In this document: positions 8,517-17,820 of the stretch, in pieces
How the letters are laid out: the number at the start of each line of letters is the position of its first letter
Numbering within the stretch: the stretch's first letter is position 1
NCBI GenBank assembly: GCA_016463225.1
Contig: JAEMRT010000024.1
Coordinates: 1 to 56,985, forward strand
Source: Sphingopyxis sp.
Lineage (GTDB): Bacteria > Pseudomonadota > Alphaproteobacteria > Sphingomonadales > Sphingomonadaceae
Direction of reading: 5' to 3'
DNA: 56,985 nt
The notes under the pieces: generated by a model
Seen by the model: only the letters and a program-made list of their open reading frames with translations
Database searches by the model: none
What the model was told of the DNA's origin: nothing
Made by a program: the position numbers and the translations under genes

Positions 8517-9436
8517 CAACGGTCCCTTTCCACCACATAGCGCGCGATGGCGCGGAGCAGCGTCGCCTCGTCGCCATAGCTCGCCAGATGCCCGATCGCC
8601 TGTTCGACCAAAGCCGTCGCCTGTTCGCGGGCGCGTTCGATTCCCATCAGCGTGACAAAGGTGCCCTTGCCCGCGGCCTCATCCTTGTGCAGCGCCTTGC
8701 CCGCCAGCGTCTCATCCCCCTCGACATCCATGATGTCGTCGGCGATCTGGAACGCGAGGCCGATGTCGCGCGCATAGGCGCGGAGCGCGGAGCGCCCCTC
8801 GGGCGGGATGCGCGCCAGGACCGCACCGGCCTCGACCGAAAAGGCGATCAGCGCCCCGGTCTTGAGCTGTTGCAGCCGCGTCACCGTCTGCAGGTCGAAG
8901 TTCGCCGTTTCGGCGGCAAGGTCCATCATTTGCCCGCCGGCCATGCCCGCCGGTCCCGCGGCGCGCGCCAGCTCGCAGCACAGTTCGCCGCGCACGAACG
9001 GATCGCTGCTGGTCGCCGGGTCGCACAGCCATTCGAACGCCAGCGCATGGAGCGAATCGCCCGCGAGCACCGCGGTCGCCTCGTCGAACGCTTTATGCAC
9101 CGTCGGCTTGCCGCGGCGCAGATCATCGTCGTCCATGCACGGCAAATCGTCGTGGATCAGCGAATAGACATGCATCGCCTCAACCGCTGCGCCAACGCGC
9201 AGGCTCAGCCCGCGATCGACATGGAACAGGTCGCCCGCGGCGCGGACGAGCAGCGGGCGCAGCCGCTTACCGCCCGCGATCGCGGCGTGGCGCATCGCTT
9301 CGTAAAGCGGCGCGCGGGGATCTTTGGGGACCGGCAGCAGCTGATCGAACAGCGCGTCGATGCCCGCCATCACCTCGGCCTGGGTGCTCAGCAGCAACCG
9401 CGTTCCGCTCGAAATATCATCGCTCGCCGACGCCAT
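8516..9436 (-). CDS. ispA: Polyprenyl diphosphate synthase (farnesyl/geranylgeranyl type)
   Basis: 306 aa, all-alpha trans-prenyltransferase. First aspartate-rich motif DDLPCMDDDD (D96, D97, D102), followed by RRGKPTVHK; second motif FQIADDIMD in the C-terminal half; GGKRLRP binds the diphosphate. It condenses IPP with allylic diphosphates, supplying quinone, carotenoid and undecaprenyl precursors. Product length cannot be fixed by eye, so farnesyl is the default. Preceded by xseB (6-bp gap) and overlapping coaD. Confidence 0.95.
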   Translation of the reverse strand: MASASDDISSGTRLLLSTQAEVMAGIDALFDQLLPVPKDPRAPLYEAMRHAAIAGGKRLRPLLVRAAGDLFHVDRGLSLRVGAAVEAMHVYSLIHDDLPCMDDDDLRRGKPTVHKAFDEATAVLAGDSLHALAFEWLCDPATSSDPFVRGELCCELARAAGPAGMAGGQMMDLAAETANFDLQTVTRLQQLKTGALIAFSVEAGAVLARIPPEGRSALRAYARDIGLAFQIADDIMDVEGDETLAGKALHKDEAAGKGTFVTLMGIERAREQATALVEQAIGHLASYGDEATLLRAIARYVVERDR

Positions 9437-9442
9437 GATCGC

Positions 9443-9724
9443 TCAGCTTTCGCCGAAGGGAATGGTTCCGGTCGGCCGCCCATCGGCGCCGAGGCTCACT
9501 TGCTCAATCCGCGCCTGCGCCGCGGCGAGCCGCGCCTCGCAATGTCCGCGCAGAGCGTGGCCGCGTTCATAGAGCGCGACCGATTCCTCCAGGCTGACAT
9601 CGCCGCTTTCCAGCCGCCGGACGATCGTCTCGAGTTCGCCCATCGCGGCTTCGAACGAAAGCGCGGTGATAGCAGTGTCCGTGGCGGGCGCAGCAGCGGC
9701 GTCGGGGGTGTCCGTCATCGCCAT
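9443..9724 (-). CDS. xseB: Exodeoxyribonuclease VII small subunit
   Basis: 93 aa from the start used. After an Ala/Thr-rich N-terminus comes the family core [34 protein letters not shown], a coiled helical hairpin that binds the XseA large subunit. The start at 9724 has AAAGGG about 8 nt upstream; an in-frame ATG at 9754 would add 10 residues. First gene of the xseB-ispA-coaD-ppi-queA run. xseA is not in the window. Confidence 0.93.
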   Translation of the reverse strand: MAMTDTPDAAAAPATDTAITALSFEAAMGELETIVRRLESGDVSLEESVALYERGHALRGHCEARLAAAQARIEQVSLGADGRPTGTIPFGES

Positions 9725-9850
9725 GCTTTGGCCCTTTCGCCCCCCAATGGTCAAGTGCGGTCAAGCTTGACGTCGCACTACGCGCGCTTACGCTCGCGTC
9801 CGTGCCATCGGCCATGACAATCGTCGGTCGGTCGCCTCAGGAGCCTATCG

Positions 9851-10267
9851 ATGACGCTGCAAGCCATCGCCGCCTACTTCGCCACTGCCGTCATCTTTGG
9901 CGTCCTCGACGCGCTGTGGCTGCGTACGATGGTGATCAAAATCTATCGCCCCGAAATCGGCGCGCTGCTGATGGACGGCTGGCGCCCCGCCCCGGCGCTG
10001 ATCTTTTACGCGCTCTATATGCTGGGCATCCAGATTTTCGCGGTCGCGCCTGCACTCGCTGCAGGCAAATGGCAGGTCGCGGCGCAGTGGGGGGCGATGT
10101 TCGGCTTTTTTTGTTACATGACCTATGACCTCACCAACCATGCGACGATGAAGATCTGGTCGACCAAGGGGACGCTGCTCGACATCGCCTGGGGGACGCT
10201 GGCGACCGGATTTGCCGCCGGCGCCGCGGCGTGGCTGGTGCTGACCTTGCTGCCGCGCCCCGCTTAA
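9851..10267 (+). CDS. DUF2177 family membrane protein
   Basis: 138 aa with about four hydrophobic segments (5-25, 48-68, 77-97, 110-133). The motifs LDALWLRTM near the N-terminus and TYDLTNHATMKIWS in the third segment are characteristic of DUF2177. Function unknown; an inner-membrane location is predicted. GGAG lies 7 nt before the ATG. It is divergent from xseB across about 125 bp. Confidence 0.88.
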   Translation: MTLQAIAAYFATAVIFGVLDALWLRTMVIKIYRPEIGALLMDGWRPAPALIFYALYMLGIQIFAVAPALAAGKWQVAAQWGAMFGFFCYMTYDLTNHATMKIWSTKGTLLDIAWGTLATGFAAGAAAWLVLTLLPRPA

Positions 10268-10399
10268 AGCTGCTTCACTTTCAACAATCACGATTCCGCT
10301 TTTTGCAATTGCCGAGCGGCGCGCGGCCAATCATGCTGCATCGCACAAGAGAGAGGGGCGTAAAGGCAAGTTTTGTTCTGATAAACAAGGACTTGCACC

Positions 10400-10696
10400 A
10401 TGAAAAAGATTGTTCTCCCCATTCTGGCGCTATTTGCCGCCGTTCCCGCCACCGCCCACGCCGAAGACGCCGCAACGCAGCGGTTCGAGCATAAGGGCAG
10501 CAGCTATAGCTATACGGTCACCCAGGTCGGCGACGTGCGCGTCATTAGCGGCGTCGAGGAACGCACCGGCAAGCCATTTACCCTGCGCGTCGGCCAGCAC
10601 CGCGTCCGCGGTACCGTCGGATCGCAGCAGGTCAGCTTCCCGCTGCGCGACGTCGAGCCGCTGGCCAAGACTGCGACCACCCTCGCCTCGCGCTGA
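10400..10696 (+). CDS. Small secreted protein of unknown function
   Basis: 98 aa. Signal peptide MKKIVLPILALFAAVPATAHA (cleavage about residue 21), leaving a mature chain of about 77 residues rich in beta-forming stretches (YSYTVTQVGDVRVISGVEE). No family recognised. Good Shine-Dalgarno AAGGA. Stands alone in front of a terminator-like hairpin. Same-strand neighbour purL is probably transcribed separately. Confidence 0.8.
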   Translation: MKKIVLPILALFAAVPATAHAEDAATQRFEHKGSSYSYTVTQVGDVRVISGVEERTGKPFTLRVGQHRVRGTVGSQQVSFPLRDVEPLAKTATTLASR

Positions 10697-10709
10697 CACC
10701 ACCCCGACC

Positions 10710-10753
10710 ACAGACCTCATGGTGCTTTTCGCATCATGGGGTCTGTTCGTTTT
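10710..10753 (+). terminator. Rho-independent terminator-like hairpin
   Basis: Arms ACAGACCTCATG (10710-10721) and CATGGGGTCTGT (10735-10746) pair over 12 bp with one G-T wobble and a 13-nt loop. TCGTTTTG follows. It ends the small secreted-protein gene and precedes purL by about 30 bp. Confidence 0.7.
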
Positions 10754-10778
10754 GCGCCTACATCGCTAAAGGCGCGCC

Positions 10779-13034
10779 ATGACTCAGACCGCAACCGCGC
10801 CCGCCTCCGTCATCACCCCTCAGGTCGTTGCCGACCATGGCCTGTCGCCTGAGGAATATGAGCGCGTCCTGCACGCTATCGGGCGCGAGCCGAACCTGGT
10901 CGAACTCGGCATCTTCTCGGTCATGTGGTCCGAGCATTGCAGCTACAAAAGCTCGCGCCTCCACCTGAAGAAATTGCCGACCGAGGCGCCTTGGGTGATC
11001 TGCGGCCCCGGCGAGAATGCCGGCGTCATCGACATCGGCGAAGGCGAAGGCGGCAAGAAGCTCGCCGCGATCTTCAAGATGGAGAGCCACAACCACCCGT
11101 CCTACATCGAACCCTATCAGGGCGCGGCGACCGGCGTCGGCGGCATTCTCCGCGACGTCTTCACCATGGGCGCGCGCCCGGTCGCCAACCTCAATGCGCT
11201 GCGTTTCGGCCGCCCCGACCATCCGAAGATGAAGCATCTCGTCTCGGGCGTTGTCCACGGCATCGGCGGCTACGGCAATTGCGTCGGCGTCCCGACGGTC
11301 GGCGGCGAGGTCAATTTCCACAAGGCGTATGACGGCAACATCCTCGTCAACGCGATGACCGTCGGCATCGCCGAACAGGACAAGATCTTCTATTCAGCCG
11401 CATCGGGCGTCGGCAATCCGATCGTCTATGTCGGATCGAAGACCGGTCGCGACGGCATCCACGGCGCAACGATGGCGTCGGCCGACTTCGGCGAGGATGC
11501 CGAGGAAAAGCGCCCGACCGTGCAGGTCGGCGATCCCTTCACCGAAAAATTGCTGATCGAGGCGTGCCTCGAACTGATGGCGTCGGACGCGATCGTCGCG
11601 ATTCAGGACATGGGCGCTGCGGGCCTGACCAGCTCGTCGGTCGAAATGGCGTCGAAGGGCGGCGTCGGCCTCCACCTCAAGATGGACGATGTGCCGCAGC
11701 GCGAAACCGGCATGACGGCGTATGAGATGATGCTGTCCGAATCGCAGGAACGCATGCTGATGGTGCTGAAGCCCGGCCGCGAGGATTTCGCCGCCGCGAT
11801 CTTCCACAAATGGGAACTCGACTTCGCGGTCATCGGCACCGTCACCGACACCGGCCGCATGGTGCTCGAACATCATGGCGAGATCGTCTGCGACATCCCG
11901 CTCGCGCCGCTCGCCGACGATGCGCCACTCTATGACCGCCCGCACGTCCCGACCCCGAAGCAGGCCGAGCTGACCAACGTCCCCGAGACGAAGGACGTCG
12001 CGGCCGACCTCAAGACCTTGATGGGCACCCCCGACATCGCCAGCCGCCGCTGGATCTGGGAGCAGTATGACAGCCAGGTTGGCGCCGACACGGTGCAGAC
12101 CGGCGGCGACGCCGCGCTCGTCCGCATCCACGGCACCAACCGCGCGCTCGCAATGTCGACCGACTGCACCCCGCGCTATTGCTACGCCGATCCCGTCGAG
12201 GGCGGCAAGCAGGCGGTCGCCGAAACCTGGCGCAACATCAGCGCGGTCGGCGCGACGCCGCTCGCGATCACCAACTGCCTGAACTTCGCCAACCCGCAGC
12301 GTCCCGAAATCATGGGCCAGATCGTCGGCTGCCTCGACGGCATGGCGCAGGCGTGCCGCGCGCTCGACTATCCGATCGTGTCGGGCAACGTCAGCCTCTA
12401 TAACGAGTCCAAGGCGACCGGCGGCGGCAGCGCGATCCTGCCCACCCCCGCGATCGGCGGCGTCGGGGTCATCGAGGACTGGAACAAGGCCGTTGGCATC
12501 GGTTTCAAGCGCACCGGCGACATCGTGCTCGCAGTCGGCGAACGCGCGGGCCATCTCGGCCAGTCGATCTGGCTGCGCGAAATCCACGGCCGCGAAGAAG
12601 GCCCGCCGCCCGAGGTGAACCTCCGCTGCGAAAAGCGCACCGGTGATTTCATCCGTCACGCGATCAACGCCGGCTGGATCACCGCCTGCCACGACGTGTC
12701 CGACGGCGGCATCGCGGTCACGCTCGCCGAAATGGCGCTCAAGTCGAACATCGGCGTGCTCGTCAGCGAAGAACAGCCGTTCGGTGTCGCCGAGAGTTTC
12801 TTTGGTGAAGACCAAGGCCTCTATCTCGTCACCGTCTGCGATACCTGCCTCGCCGACTTCCTCGACGCCGCGGGCCGCGCCGACGTGCCGGTCGACCCCG
12901 TCGGCCGCACGATCAAGGACCGCATCGTCTTCGAACTGGAGGGCAGCGATCATCAGGTGACGCTCGCCGAACTGCGCGCAGCGCATGAGGGCTTTTTCCC
13001 GGCGCTGATGGGGGCTGACGCGGCGCTGGCGTAA
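10779..13034 (+). CDS. purL: Phosphoribosylformylglycinamidine synthase subunit II
   Basis: 751 aa, the expected length for the PurL of the PurSLQ three-protein enzyme. It converts FGAR, ATP and glutamine-derived ammonia to FGAM in purine synthesis. Seen: [12 protein letters not shown] near the N-terminus, the metal/ATP segment [22 protein letters not shown] (here in two halves: [20 protein letters not shown]), and GNVSLYNE in the second half. Start supported by AAAGG. purS and purQ are not in this window. Confidence 0.97.
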   Translation: MTQTATAPASVITPQVVADHGLSPEEYERVLHAIGREPNLVELGIFSVMWSEHCSYKSSRLHLKKLPTEAPWVICGPGENAGVIDIGEGEGGKKLAAIFKMESHNHPSYIEPYQGAATGVGGILRDVFTMGARPVANLNALRFGRPDHPKMKHLVSGVVHGIGGYGNCVGVPTVGGEVNFHKAYDGNILVNAMTVGIAEQDKIFYSAASGVGNPIVYVGSKTGRDGIHGATMASADFGEDAEEKRPTVQVGDPFTEKLLIEACLELMASDAIVAIQDMGAAGLTSSSVEMASKGGVGLHLKMDDVPQRETGMTAYEMMLSESQERMLMVLKPGREDFAAAIFHKWELDFAVIGTVTDTGRMVLEHHGEIVCDIPLAPLADDAPLYDRPHVPTPKQAELTNVPETKDVAADLKTLMGTPDIASRRWIWEQYDSQVGADTVQTGGDAALVRIHGTNRALAMSTDCTPRYCYADPVEGGKQAVAETWRNISAVGATPLAITNCLNFANPQRPEIMGQIVGCLDGMAQACRALDYPIVSGNVSLYNESKATGGGSAILPTPAIGGVGVIEDWNKAVGIGFKRTGDIVLAVGERAGHLGQSIWLREIHGREEGPPPEVNLRCEKRTGDFIRHAINAGWITACHDVSDGGIAVTLAEMALKSNIGVLVSEEQPFGVAESFFGEDQGLYLVTVCDTCLADFLDAAGRADVPVDPVGRTIKDRIVFELEGSDHQVTLAELRAAHEGFFPALMGADAALA

Positions 13035-13045
13035 TATTCTCACCC

Positions 13046-13123
13046 CGTCATCCCGGCGAAGGCCGGGATCTCGCCGGTGATGCAATATGCAGCGATGAGA
13101 TCCCGGCCTTCGCCGGGAGGACG
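13046..13123. repeat. 78-bp palindromic repeat, copy A1
   Basis: 27-bp left arm (CGTCATCCCGGCGAAGG..., ending GGGATCTC), 24-bp core (13073-13096), and a right arm that is its reverse complement except one base (GGGAGGACG instead of GGGATGACG). It lies 11 bp after the purL stop, and its last base is the first G of the GGAGG Shine-Dalgarno of the next gene. Same length and arm structure as the copies at 28918 and 31326. Confidence 0.9.
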
Positions 13124-13137
13124 GAGGTGTTAGCGCC

Positions 13138-13878
13138 ATGACCATCTACATCGGCATCGGTGGCTGGACCTACGAGCCGTGGCGCGGCCCATTCTACCCA
13201 GCCGGTCTCGCGCAAAAGCGCGAACTCGAATATGCTGGCCAGCATCTGACCGGGATCGAAATCAACGGCACCTATTATGGCAGCCAGAAGCCAGAGAGCT
13301 TCGCCAATTGGGCCGCATCGGTCCCCGACGGCTTCAAATTCAGCGTCAAGGCGTCGCGCTTCACGACCAACCGCAAGATACTCGCGGAAGGCGCCGGGTC
13401 GATCGAGAAATTCCTGACGCAGGGGCTGACGCGGCTTGGCGACCGGCTCGGCCCGATCCACTGGCAGTTCATGGCGACGAAGAAATTCGACCGCGACGAT
13501 TTCGCGGGCTTCCTCGACCTGTTGCCCGACAGTCAGGATGGCCTGCCACTTCGCCACGCGATCGAGGTCCGCGACGAAAGCTTCCGTGATCAGGTGTTCG
13601 TCGACATGGTGCGCGAGCGGAACATGGCGATCGTCTATGCCGACAGCGACGAATTCCCGTGCATCGACGAGCAGACCGCCGACTTCACCTACGCCCGCCT
13701 CCAGCGATCGCAGGAGAGTATCGAAACCGGTTATGACGCCAAGGCGCTCGACGGCTGGGCCAAGCAGGCCCGCGACTGGGCCAAGGGCGACCGCGATGCG
13801 TATCTCTTCTTTATCTCAGGCGCAAAGGTCCGCAACCCCGCAGCGGCACAGGCGCTGATCGCCAAGCTGAAAGGTTGA
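13138..13878 (+). CDS. DUF72 family protein (YecE-like)
   Basis: 246 aa with a TIM-barrel-like DUF72 pattern: IGIGGWTYEPWRGPFYP at the N-terminus, YYGSQKPESFANWA, KFSVKASRF, HAIEVRDESF and the C-terminal SGAKVRNPAAAQALI. Biochemical role unknown. GGAGG is 10 nt upstream of the ATG. Downstream of purL, but with the 78-bp hairpin between them, so readthrough may be attenuated. Confidence 0.93.
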   Translation: MTIYIGIGGWTYEPWRGPFYPAGLAQKRELEYAGQHLTGIEINGTYYGSQKPESFANWAASVPDGFKFSVKASRFTTNRKILAEGAGSIEKFLTQGLTRLGDRLGPIHWQFMATKKFDRDDFAGFLDLLPDSQDGLPLRHAIEVRDESFRDQVFVDMVRERNMAIVYADSDEFPCIDEQTADFTYARLQRSQESIETGYDAKALDGWAKQARDWAKGDRDAYLFFISGAKVRNPAAAQALIAKLKG

Positions 13879-13885
13879 CCGGCCG

Positions 13886-14515
13886 CTATTCGGACGAACG
13901 GTTCGGAAAGAAATTGCCGCGCGCGGACAAGATTGCGGCCCCCAGCCACGCCGCCCATGCCGCCTGGATCGAGTAAATCAGCACCGCGCCGGCAATTTTC
14001 ATCGTCACCAGCCCGCCCAGCAGCAACACCGCTGGTATGCCCGCGGCGCCCCACGCCAGCGCCGCAGTCATGCGATGCCCGCTCCGCCAATAACCGACGC
14101 CCCAGAGCGCGTAAGCAATCGAGGTCAGCAGCACGCCCGCCGGAGCGAGCGCCTGATTGACCTCCCACAACGCCTGAAACAGCGCCGCATTTTCGGCGCG
14201 CGGAAAATGTTCCAGCGTCGCCGGCACGATAAAGCCATCGACCATCCCTGCGGCCATTCCGGCGATCATCGCCAAGGCAAAGGCGGGCGATCCAGCCACA
14301 TCCCAGACGCCGCGCCGCGCCCGCACCAGCAGGGTAAATCCAATCGCCTGCGCCAGCATGAAGAGCAGGATTCCGCCATGAATCGTGCGCGCCAGCGTCG
14401 GCCCGTCGGCCTCCGTGGGGTGTTGCGCCAGCAGCAATACGGCCAGTGCGGTGCTGCCCGCCAGCAGCCACCCCGCAATACGCTCCTCATTTGACGCTGT
14501 ATTCTCGCTTCTCAT
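13886..14515 (-). CDS. Multi-pass membrane protein of unknown function
   Basis: 209 aa with about six hydrophobic segments (roughly 14-31, 46-64, 78-98, 118-140, 149-170, 176-196). No motif assigns a function. It is divergent from a TetR-family regulator with 56 bp between start codons, so it is the regulator's most likely target. No clear palindrome is visible in that gap. Confidence 0.75.
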   Translation of the reverse strand: MRSENTASNEERIAGWLLAGSTALAVLLLAQHPTEADGPTLARTIHGGILLFMLAQAIGFTLLVRARRGVWDVAGSPAFALAMIAGMAAGMVDGFIVPATLEHFPRAENAALFQALWEVNQALAPAGVLLTSIAYALWGVGYWRSGHRMTAALAWGAAGIPAVLLLGGLVTMKIAGAVLIYSIQAAWAAWLGAAILSARGNFFPNRSSE

Positions 14516-14571
14516 CGGTATCGCTTCCTGACATTGTGAATCTCCGCATCAAAGAGCGAGGAGCGTGCGCG

Positions 14572-15129
14572 GTGACAACCGACAATCAGGCCAAAATGTC
14601 CGGCAGGGGCGGCCTTTCAGCGCGCGAACGCATTGTCGCCGCTTTCAACGCGATGGTGCTCAGCCGGCGGCGCGAACCCTTTCCCGTTGGCGAAATCATT
14701 CGCCATGCCCGCGTTGCGCGCTCGACATTTTATGACCATTTCGGGAATGAATCGGCGCTGCGCCTGGCGGCCCTGTCCGGCATCATGGACAATATGGCCG
14801 ATGCGCTGACCGGGCGTACAAATATGTCCGTCTTGTCGGGGGTGCTCGACCATTTTTGGGACCATCGCCAACAGGTTCGCCCCATCTTGCTGGGGCGCGA
14901 ACGCGCGCGTATCGAAACGCTGCTGGCCGAAACGATTATGGCGCGCATCGATCAGGGCGAAGCGAACGACGCACAGGCACTCCGCCTATGCGCCGCCCAG
15001 ATAAGCGCGGCGAGCTTTGCCGCCATCGACCTGTGGGTTGGCGGCAAAGTGTCGATCAGCGCCGAGCGATTGGCGCATCAACTGATCGGGACCGCCGCGG
15101 CTATCCACCGTGGTAGCGGTCTGGGCTGA
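14572..15129 (+). CDS. TetR/AcrR family transcriptional regulator
   Basis: 185 aa. The N-terminal helix-turn-helix (about 12-60) includes FPVGEIIRHARVARSTFYDHF, the typical TetR recognition helix plus YxHF. The C-terminal ligand domain is not diagnostic. The GTG at 14572 is chosen because AGCGAGGAG lies 8 nt before it. Divergent from a membrane protein gene and convergent with coq4. Confidence 0.88.
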   Translation: MTTDNQAKMSGRGGLSARERIVAAFNAMVLSRRREPFPVGEIIRHARVARSTFYDHFGNESALRLAALSGIMDNMADALTGRTNMSVLSGVLDHFWDHRQQVRPILLGRERARIETLLAETIMARIDQGEANDAQALRLCAAQISAASFAAIDLWVGGKVSISAERLAHQLIGTAAAIHRGSGLG

Positions 15130-15135
15130 TCGGCT

Positions 15136-15915
15136 TCAGGCCGCTACCGCCTGCGACGCCAGGAAGTTATACGGATCGATGCCGCGGCTGCGATAGGCGC
15201 GATGCGCTTCGTGATACAGCGTCGGCTCGCCGATCCCCAACCGCGCGCGCGCCGCGTCGAGTGGCTCGGCGAGCAGGGCGCGGATGTCCTGTTCGATAAT
15301 TGCCTGCGATGCCTTGCCATTTCGCTGGCCCTGGCGGATCGCGCCGAACACCGGCGCGTTCGCCTTCACGCCGCGCTTCACTTCATAACCACCCGCATAG
15401 GCGATGAAGAAATTGCCGTAATTGCCCGTCTGGCCATAGGTGAAACCAAGGACACATTGTTCGCCCAGCGCGTCGCGGCCATAACCGGTCAGGATGTGGA
15501 ACAGGTCGTGCGTGTCGCGCAGGCGGTTGGCATACCATTGCACCTGATCGTCGAACCTGGGGCGGCCCATCTTGTCGGCTTCGGCAACCAGACCGGCCGC
15601 CGACAGGCCTTCGCGGCGCATGAAGGTGACATAGGCGTGGCCGACGCTGCCCTCGGGCAGTTTATCGATCCAGGCGTGATCGTCGAGCAGGTCGGGCAGA
15701 TAAGGTTCGCTCGCCATCAACTGGCGGCCCTTGGCGCTTTCGACAAAGGCGCGGGCATCGTCCATGAACCCCTTGCGCGGCAGGCTTTCAAAGATGTGGA
15801 ACACCTGTTCGGTGTCTTCCTTGTCCTTGATGAGCTTGCGGAAATGCGCAAGCGCCTTGAACGGGCGAAACGTCGGCATCTTGCGGTCGGGGTGGGAGAA
15901 GATGGTCGGGGTCAT
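15136..15915 (-). CDS. coq4: Coq4 family ubiquinone biosynthesis protein
   Basis: 259 aa. It contains the Coq4 metal motif HDLFHILTGYGRDALGE (HDxxH-x11-E), preceded by WYANRLRDT. In eukaryotes Coq4 is needed for C1 modification of the ubiquinone ring and organises the Coq complex; bacterial members are less studied. Its promoter has a consensus -35 (TTGACA) buried in a strong palindrome nearly identical to one at the TetR/PF10118 locus (33954-33988), implying shared control. Convergent with TetR at 14572. Confidence 0.9.
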   Translation of the reverse strand: MTPTIFSHPDRKMPTFRPFKALAHFRKLIKDKEDTEQVFHIFESLPRKGFMDDARAFVESAKGRQLMASEPYLPDLLDDHAWIDKLPEGSVGHAYVTFMRREGLSAAGLVAEADKMGRPRFDDQVQWYANRLRDTHDLFHILTGYGRDALGEQCVLGFTYGQTGNYGNFFIAYAGGYEVKRGVKANAPVFGAIRQGQRNGKASQAIIEQDIRALLAEPLDAARARLGIGEPTLYHEAHRAYRSRGIDPYNFLASQAVAA

Positions 15916-15946
15916 GGCTCTACTCGTCGAATCAGGTGATGTTGTT

Positions 15947-15980
15947 CAGATAGCACTACTGACATAGATGTCAATAGTGC
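15947..15980 (-). promoter_or_regulatory. coq4 promoter with overlapping TetR-type operator
   Basis: Minus-strand -35 TTGACA (15974-15969), 16 bp, -10 TATCTG (15952-15947). A 28-bp palindrome (15953-15980) covers the -35 and spacer: half-sites GCACTACTGACATA and GATGTCAATAGTGC match at 12 of 14 positions. The right half ATGTCAATAGTG recurs exactly at 33976. A repressor bound here would block RNA polymerase. Confidence 0.78.
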
Positions 15981-16062
15981 GTTAATGGCCGGGACGAGAA
16001 AGCGCTCGACGCTGCCCGCCCCCCGGGATAGCCCTGCTGCTTGTCCAGAGGGGGGATAGACC

Positions 16063-17307
16063 GTGACCACAGCCCGATACGAAAGCCTCGACGCCATTCG
16101 CGGGGTCGCGGTGATGGGCATTTTGGCGATGAACATCGCCGCCTTCGCCCTCCCCTTTGCGGCCTATTCGAACCCCATCGCCGGGGGGCCGGTCAGCGGG
16201 ACCGACCTCGGCACCTGGTTCTTCAATTTCGTGCTGATCGATTCCAAGATGCGCGGCATGTTTTCGATGTTGTTCGGGGCGAGCACCTTGCTGGTCATCG
16301 AAAGCGCGACGAGCGGTAACCGCAGCGCGGCGGGCGCGCATTATTCGCGCATGTTCTGGCTGGCCCTCTTCGGCCTCGTGCATTTCTACCTCATCTGGTT
16401 CGGCGACATCCTGTTCCTCTACGCGATGTGCGGCCTGCTGCTGTTTGCGTTCCGCAACCTGTCGGTAAAGGCGCTGACGATCTGGGCCATCGCGTTTTTC
16501 GTCGTCGGAATCGGTTTCCTGGCGCTCGGCTGGGCGACGATGGCGCTGACCGAAGCGGGCAAGATGCCCGCAGAGATGGCGTCGGAAATGAACGCCGGCC
16601 TCGCCGAAATGAATGCCGAGATGGGCCCCAATGCCGCAAGCTATGCCAAGGAAATGGGGATCTATCTGGGCGGTTACGCCAGCATCGTCGCGCACCGCAC
16701 CGGGGAAATGCTCACCGAGCCTTTTGTCATGGTGCTGATGTTCCTGTGGGAAACGATGGGCCTGATGCTGGTCGGCATGGCGCTGTTCAAATCGCGCATG
16801 CTGACCGGCGACTGGGAGCCTGCGCGCTATCGCAAATGGGCGCTACGCTGTTTCCTGATCGCGGTGCCGCCGCTGGTGGCGCTCGCTGCTTATCAGATGC
16901 GCAGCGGATTCAGCGCAGTGTCGACATTCGGCGCTTCGCTGTCGCTGTCGGCGCCGTTCGACGTGGTGATGACGATCGGCTGGGCGGCGCTGATCATGTG
17001 GCTGATCAAGGTGAAGGCGAGCGACGCGATGCGCGCGCGCCTCGCCGCAACGGGCCGGATGGCATTCACCAATTACCTCGTCACCTCAATCGTCATGACG
17101 ACCATTTTCTACGGCTATGGACTGGGACTGTTCGGCGGCGTCGGGCGCACCGCGCTCTACCTGTTCTGCTTTGGCACGTGGACGGCGATGCTGCTGTGGT
17201 CGAAACCCTGGCTCGAACGCTTCCAATATGGGCCGCTCGAATGGCTGTGGCGCAGCCTGTCGCGCTGGCAGATTCAGCCGATGCGGAAAGCGTCGCCCGC
17301 TCAGTAA
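16063..17307 (+). CDS. DUF418 domain membrane protein
   Basis: 414 aa with about ten hydrophobic segments. Family hallmarks: N-terminal ESLDAIRGVAVMGILAMNI, SMLFGAS, the YFLIWFGDIL-type segment (here HFYLIWFGDILFLYA), and a C-terminal DUF418 region (about 255-400) with MAFTNYLVTSI and WSKPWL. Substrate unknown. GTG start with AGAGGGGGG 5-10 nt upstream. Divergent from coq4 but outside the operator. The last 7 bp overlap the convergent Hpt gene. Confidence 0.88.
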   Translation: MTTARYESLDAIRGVAVMGILAMNIAAFALPFAAYSNPIAGGPVSGTDLGTWFFNFVLIDSKMRGMFSMLFGASTLLVIESATSGNRSAAGAHYSRMFWLALFGLVHFYLIWFGDILFLYAMCGLLLFAFRNLSVKALTIWAIAFFVVGIGFLALGWATMALTEAGKMPAEMASEMNAGLAEMNAEMGPNAASYAKEMGIYLGGYASIVAHRTGEMLTEPFVMVLMFLWETMGLMLVGMALFKSRMLTGDWEPARYRKWALRCFLIAVPPLVALAAYQMRSGFSAVSTFGASLSLSAPFDVVMTIGWAALIMWLIKVKASDAMRARLAATGRMAFTNYLVTSIVMTTIFYGYGLGLFGGVGRTALYLFCFGTWTAMLLWSKPWLERFQYGPLEWLWRSLSRWQIQPMRKASPAQ

Positions 17308-17705
17308 CCGACGGCGCGGCCGAACCCGGCCGGGCGGCGCTGGACGAGCGGATTGGCTTCGCGCTCGAGTGCGCCCAGCGTTTCTTCGAACAGCCGCCGC
17401 AGCTCGACGACGCGGGGAAGATATTCTTCGGGGCTGATCTGGCTTTCGACGCAGTGGCGCCCGAACATCTCAATGTCTTCGGCGACCGCACCGAGTTTTT
17501 CGCCGCCGAACTGGCGCGCTTCGCTTTTCAGCGTGTGGGCCGGCATAACGAGGCCGCGCGCGTCGCGGGCGCGCATCGCCTCTTCGATCGCCGCCACCGA
17601 TTTGGTGCCGTCTTCGCGAAAATAGCCCAAAATCCGCACAAACGCGGCGCCCAGCTGGGTGCGCGTGGCCCGGAATTCATCCCAATCGACCAGGATTTCG
17701 TCCAA
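17301..17705 (-). CDS. Hpt domain phosphotransfer protein
   Basis: 134 aa, a stand-alone histidine phosphotransfer domain. H57 in PAHTLKSEARQFG is the phospho-acceptor, in the usual AHxLKSxxxxxG context, within a four-helix bundle. No kinase or response regulator is adjacent, so its partners are unknown. Start is TTG at 17705, supported by AAGGGA 7 nt upstream. The region 17706-17820 upstream holds no gene and no EcfG box. Confidence 0.88.
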   Translation of the reverse strand: MDEILVDWDEFRATRTQLGAAFVRILGYFREDGTKSVAAIEEAMRARDARGLVMPAHTLKSEARQFGGEKLGAVAEDIEMFGRHCVESQISPEEYLPRVVELRRLFEETLGALEREANPLVQRRPAGFGRAVGY

Positions 17706-17820
17706 TGTAATGTCCCTTGGTGTGCAAAGTCGGTCGTGGTCCCGCCCGACACATGCCCAAGTTCGGTAAAAAAGACGTTACGACGCGAGGCGCTTGTCAG
17801 AAAAGCCGCCCCAATTTGGG

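Noticed and set aside
11394..13145. 583-codon open frame antisense to purL
   Set aside because: A shadow of purL codon usage, extending through the palindromic repeat with no motifs.
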